From: Avena insularis
Taxonomy: Eukaryota; Streptophyta; Magnoliopsida; Poales; Poaceae
Length of the DNA: 64,000 nucleotides
Assembly (NCBI GenBank): GCA_023614405.1
Contig: CM042694.1
Span: forward strand, 484,399,791 to 484,463,790
Reading direction: 5' to 3'
Below are positions 63,401-64,000 of the stretch, in pieces. Both the position numbers and the translations under genes were made by a program. Position 1 is the stretch's first letter, and the number at the start of each line of letters is the position of its first letter. The notes under the pieces are model-generated. The model saw nothing but the letters and a program-made list of their open reading frames with translations, was not told where the DNA came from and made no database searches.

Positions 63401-64000
63401 CATGGATCCACCAGTGTCATTGCATGTTTTTTGATGAACCACAGCCAGAGTCATTGCATGTGTGTTCTTCTCACAAACCACACATGGATCCACCAGTGTT
63501 ATTGCATGTCTGTTATTTTCATGAACCACAGCTAGAGTCATTGCATGTTTTCTTCTCACAAACCACATATGGATACACCAAAGGTCATTGGATGTGTGTT
63601 CTTTCATGAACCACACCTAGTGTCATTGCATGTGTGTTCTTCTCACAAAGCACATGGATCCACGGTGTCATTGCATGTCTGTTCTTTTCACAAACCATGC
63701 CTAGATTCATTGCATGTATGTTCTTTCCACAAACCACATATGGATCCACCGGTGTCACTGGATGAGTGTTCTTTTCATGAACCACACCCAGTGTCATTGC
63801 ATGTGTGTTCTTCTCACAAACCACAGCTAGAGTCATTGCATGCCTGTTTCTTTCCACAAACCACATATGGATCCACCAACCTCCTTGGATGTCTTCTTTC
63901 CATGAACCACTCCAATAGTCCTTGCATGTGAGTTCTTCTCACAAACCAGACATGGATCCACCAGTGTCATTGCATGTCTGCTCTTTTCATTAACCACACC
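60475..64000. repeat. 2427-bp higher-order repeat, one full and one partial copy
   Basis: Unit variants starting near 60475 recur near 62902 and stay in step to the window end, with identical landmarks 2427 bp apart (for example 60732 and 63159, 60949 and 63376). The second copy is cut by the window end. This block differs in unit order from the 1083-bp block, so the array grew by at least two separate events. Confidence 0.85.

Larger units (their letters stand above)
56674..64000. repeat. Main tandem array of 48-bp and 39-bp units (runs past window end)
   Basis: Units share CATTGCATGT, TGTTCTT and ACAAACCACA. The 48-bp unit adds ATGGATCCACCAGTG, with a BamHI site; the 39-bp units carry GCTAGAG, CCCAGTG or similar instead. 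Both lengths are multiples of three. The array is uninterrupted for 7.3 kb. Long open frames on both strands follow from the unit lengths and are not taken as proven genes. Unit identity falls in the last 450 bases, with several one- or two-base losses. Confidence 0.95.

Noticed and set aside
54310..64000. CRISPR-like array of repeats and spacers
   Set aside because: The units are contiguous tandem copies without unique spacers, and the DNA is a plant nuclear sequence.

Overview
This window is plant nuclear DNA, almost certainly from a grass, and most likely of the wheat/oat/ryegrass group (Pooideae). The evidence is the element types: Ty3/gypsy elements with 4-kb LTRs and a tRNA-Met primer site, an element with the primer site TGGCGCCGTTGCCGGGGA, a Helitron with a grass-type 3' end, and GC-rich LTR promoters. 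No intact cellular gene was found. Nearly every base belongs to nested transposable elements or to a large tandem array. The names A to F below are local labels.

Layout. (1) 1-13369: element A, a plus-strand Ty3/gypsy chromovirus-like element with ~3.9-kb LTRs. It carries an extra intact coiled-coil ORF ahead of gag and a pol broken by stops and frameshifts. (2) 13370-41083: element B, a minus-strand element with giant LTRs (~6.4 kb when pieced together) around only ~2.5 kb of non-coding interior, like a LARD. A sits in its left LTR. Its interior is split by element C (20894-28748, a non-autonomous gypsy element with a remnant gag, TSD ATCAT) and by element D (28913-33038, a 4.1-kb solo LTR, TSD AAAGT). 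Its right LTR holds a Helitron (35901-38292), which itself contains a poly(A)-ended retroposon (37177-37869, 16-bp TSD). (3) 41084-42519: a short non-repetitive island with two related gene remnants. (4) 42520-54303: element E, a minus-strand relative of A with a decayed pol but an open integrase frame; its right LTR is cut short. (5) 54310-64000: a tandem array built from 48-bp and 39-bp units, interrupted at 55727-56673 by a piece of a diverged LTR (F). The array shows 1083-bp and 2427-bp higher-order repeats and runs past the window end.

How the parts relate. B is the oldest layer, and A, C, D and the Helitron all landed in it. Because B has two LTR copies, the empty target site of A can be read at 34263 and that of the Helitron at about 15018. 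A and E are two diverged members of one family in opposite orientation; they share the extra ORF, the gag/pol order and the LTR layout. The least familiar material is the array. Both of its unit lengths are multiples of three, it stays open on the minus strand for 1191 codons, and a 1.4-kb piece of it, starting at exactly the same base, sits inside an LTR. Divergence values and family names could not be computed here.
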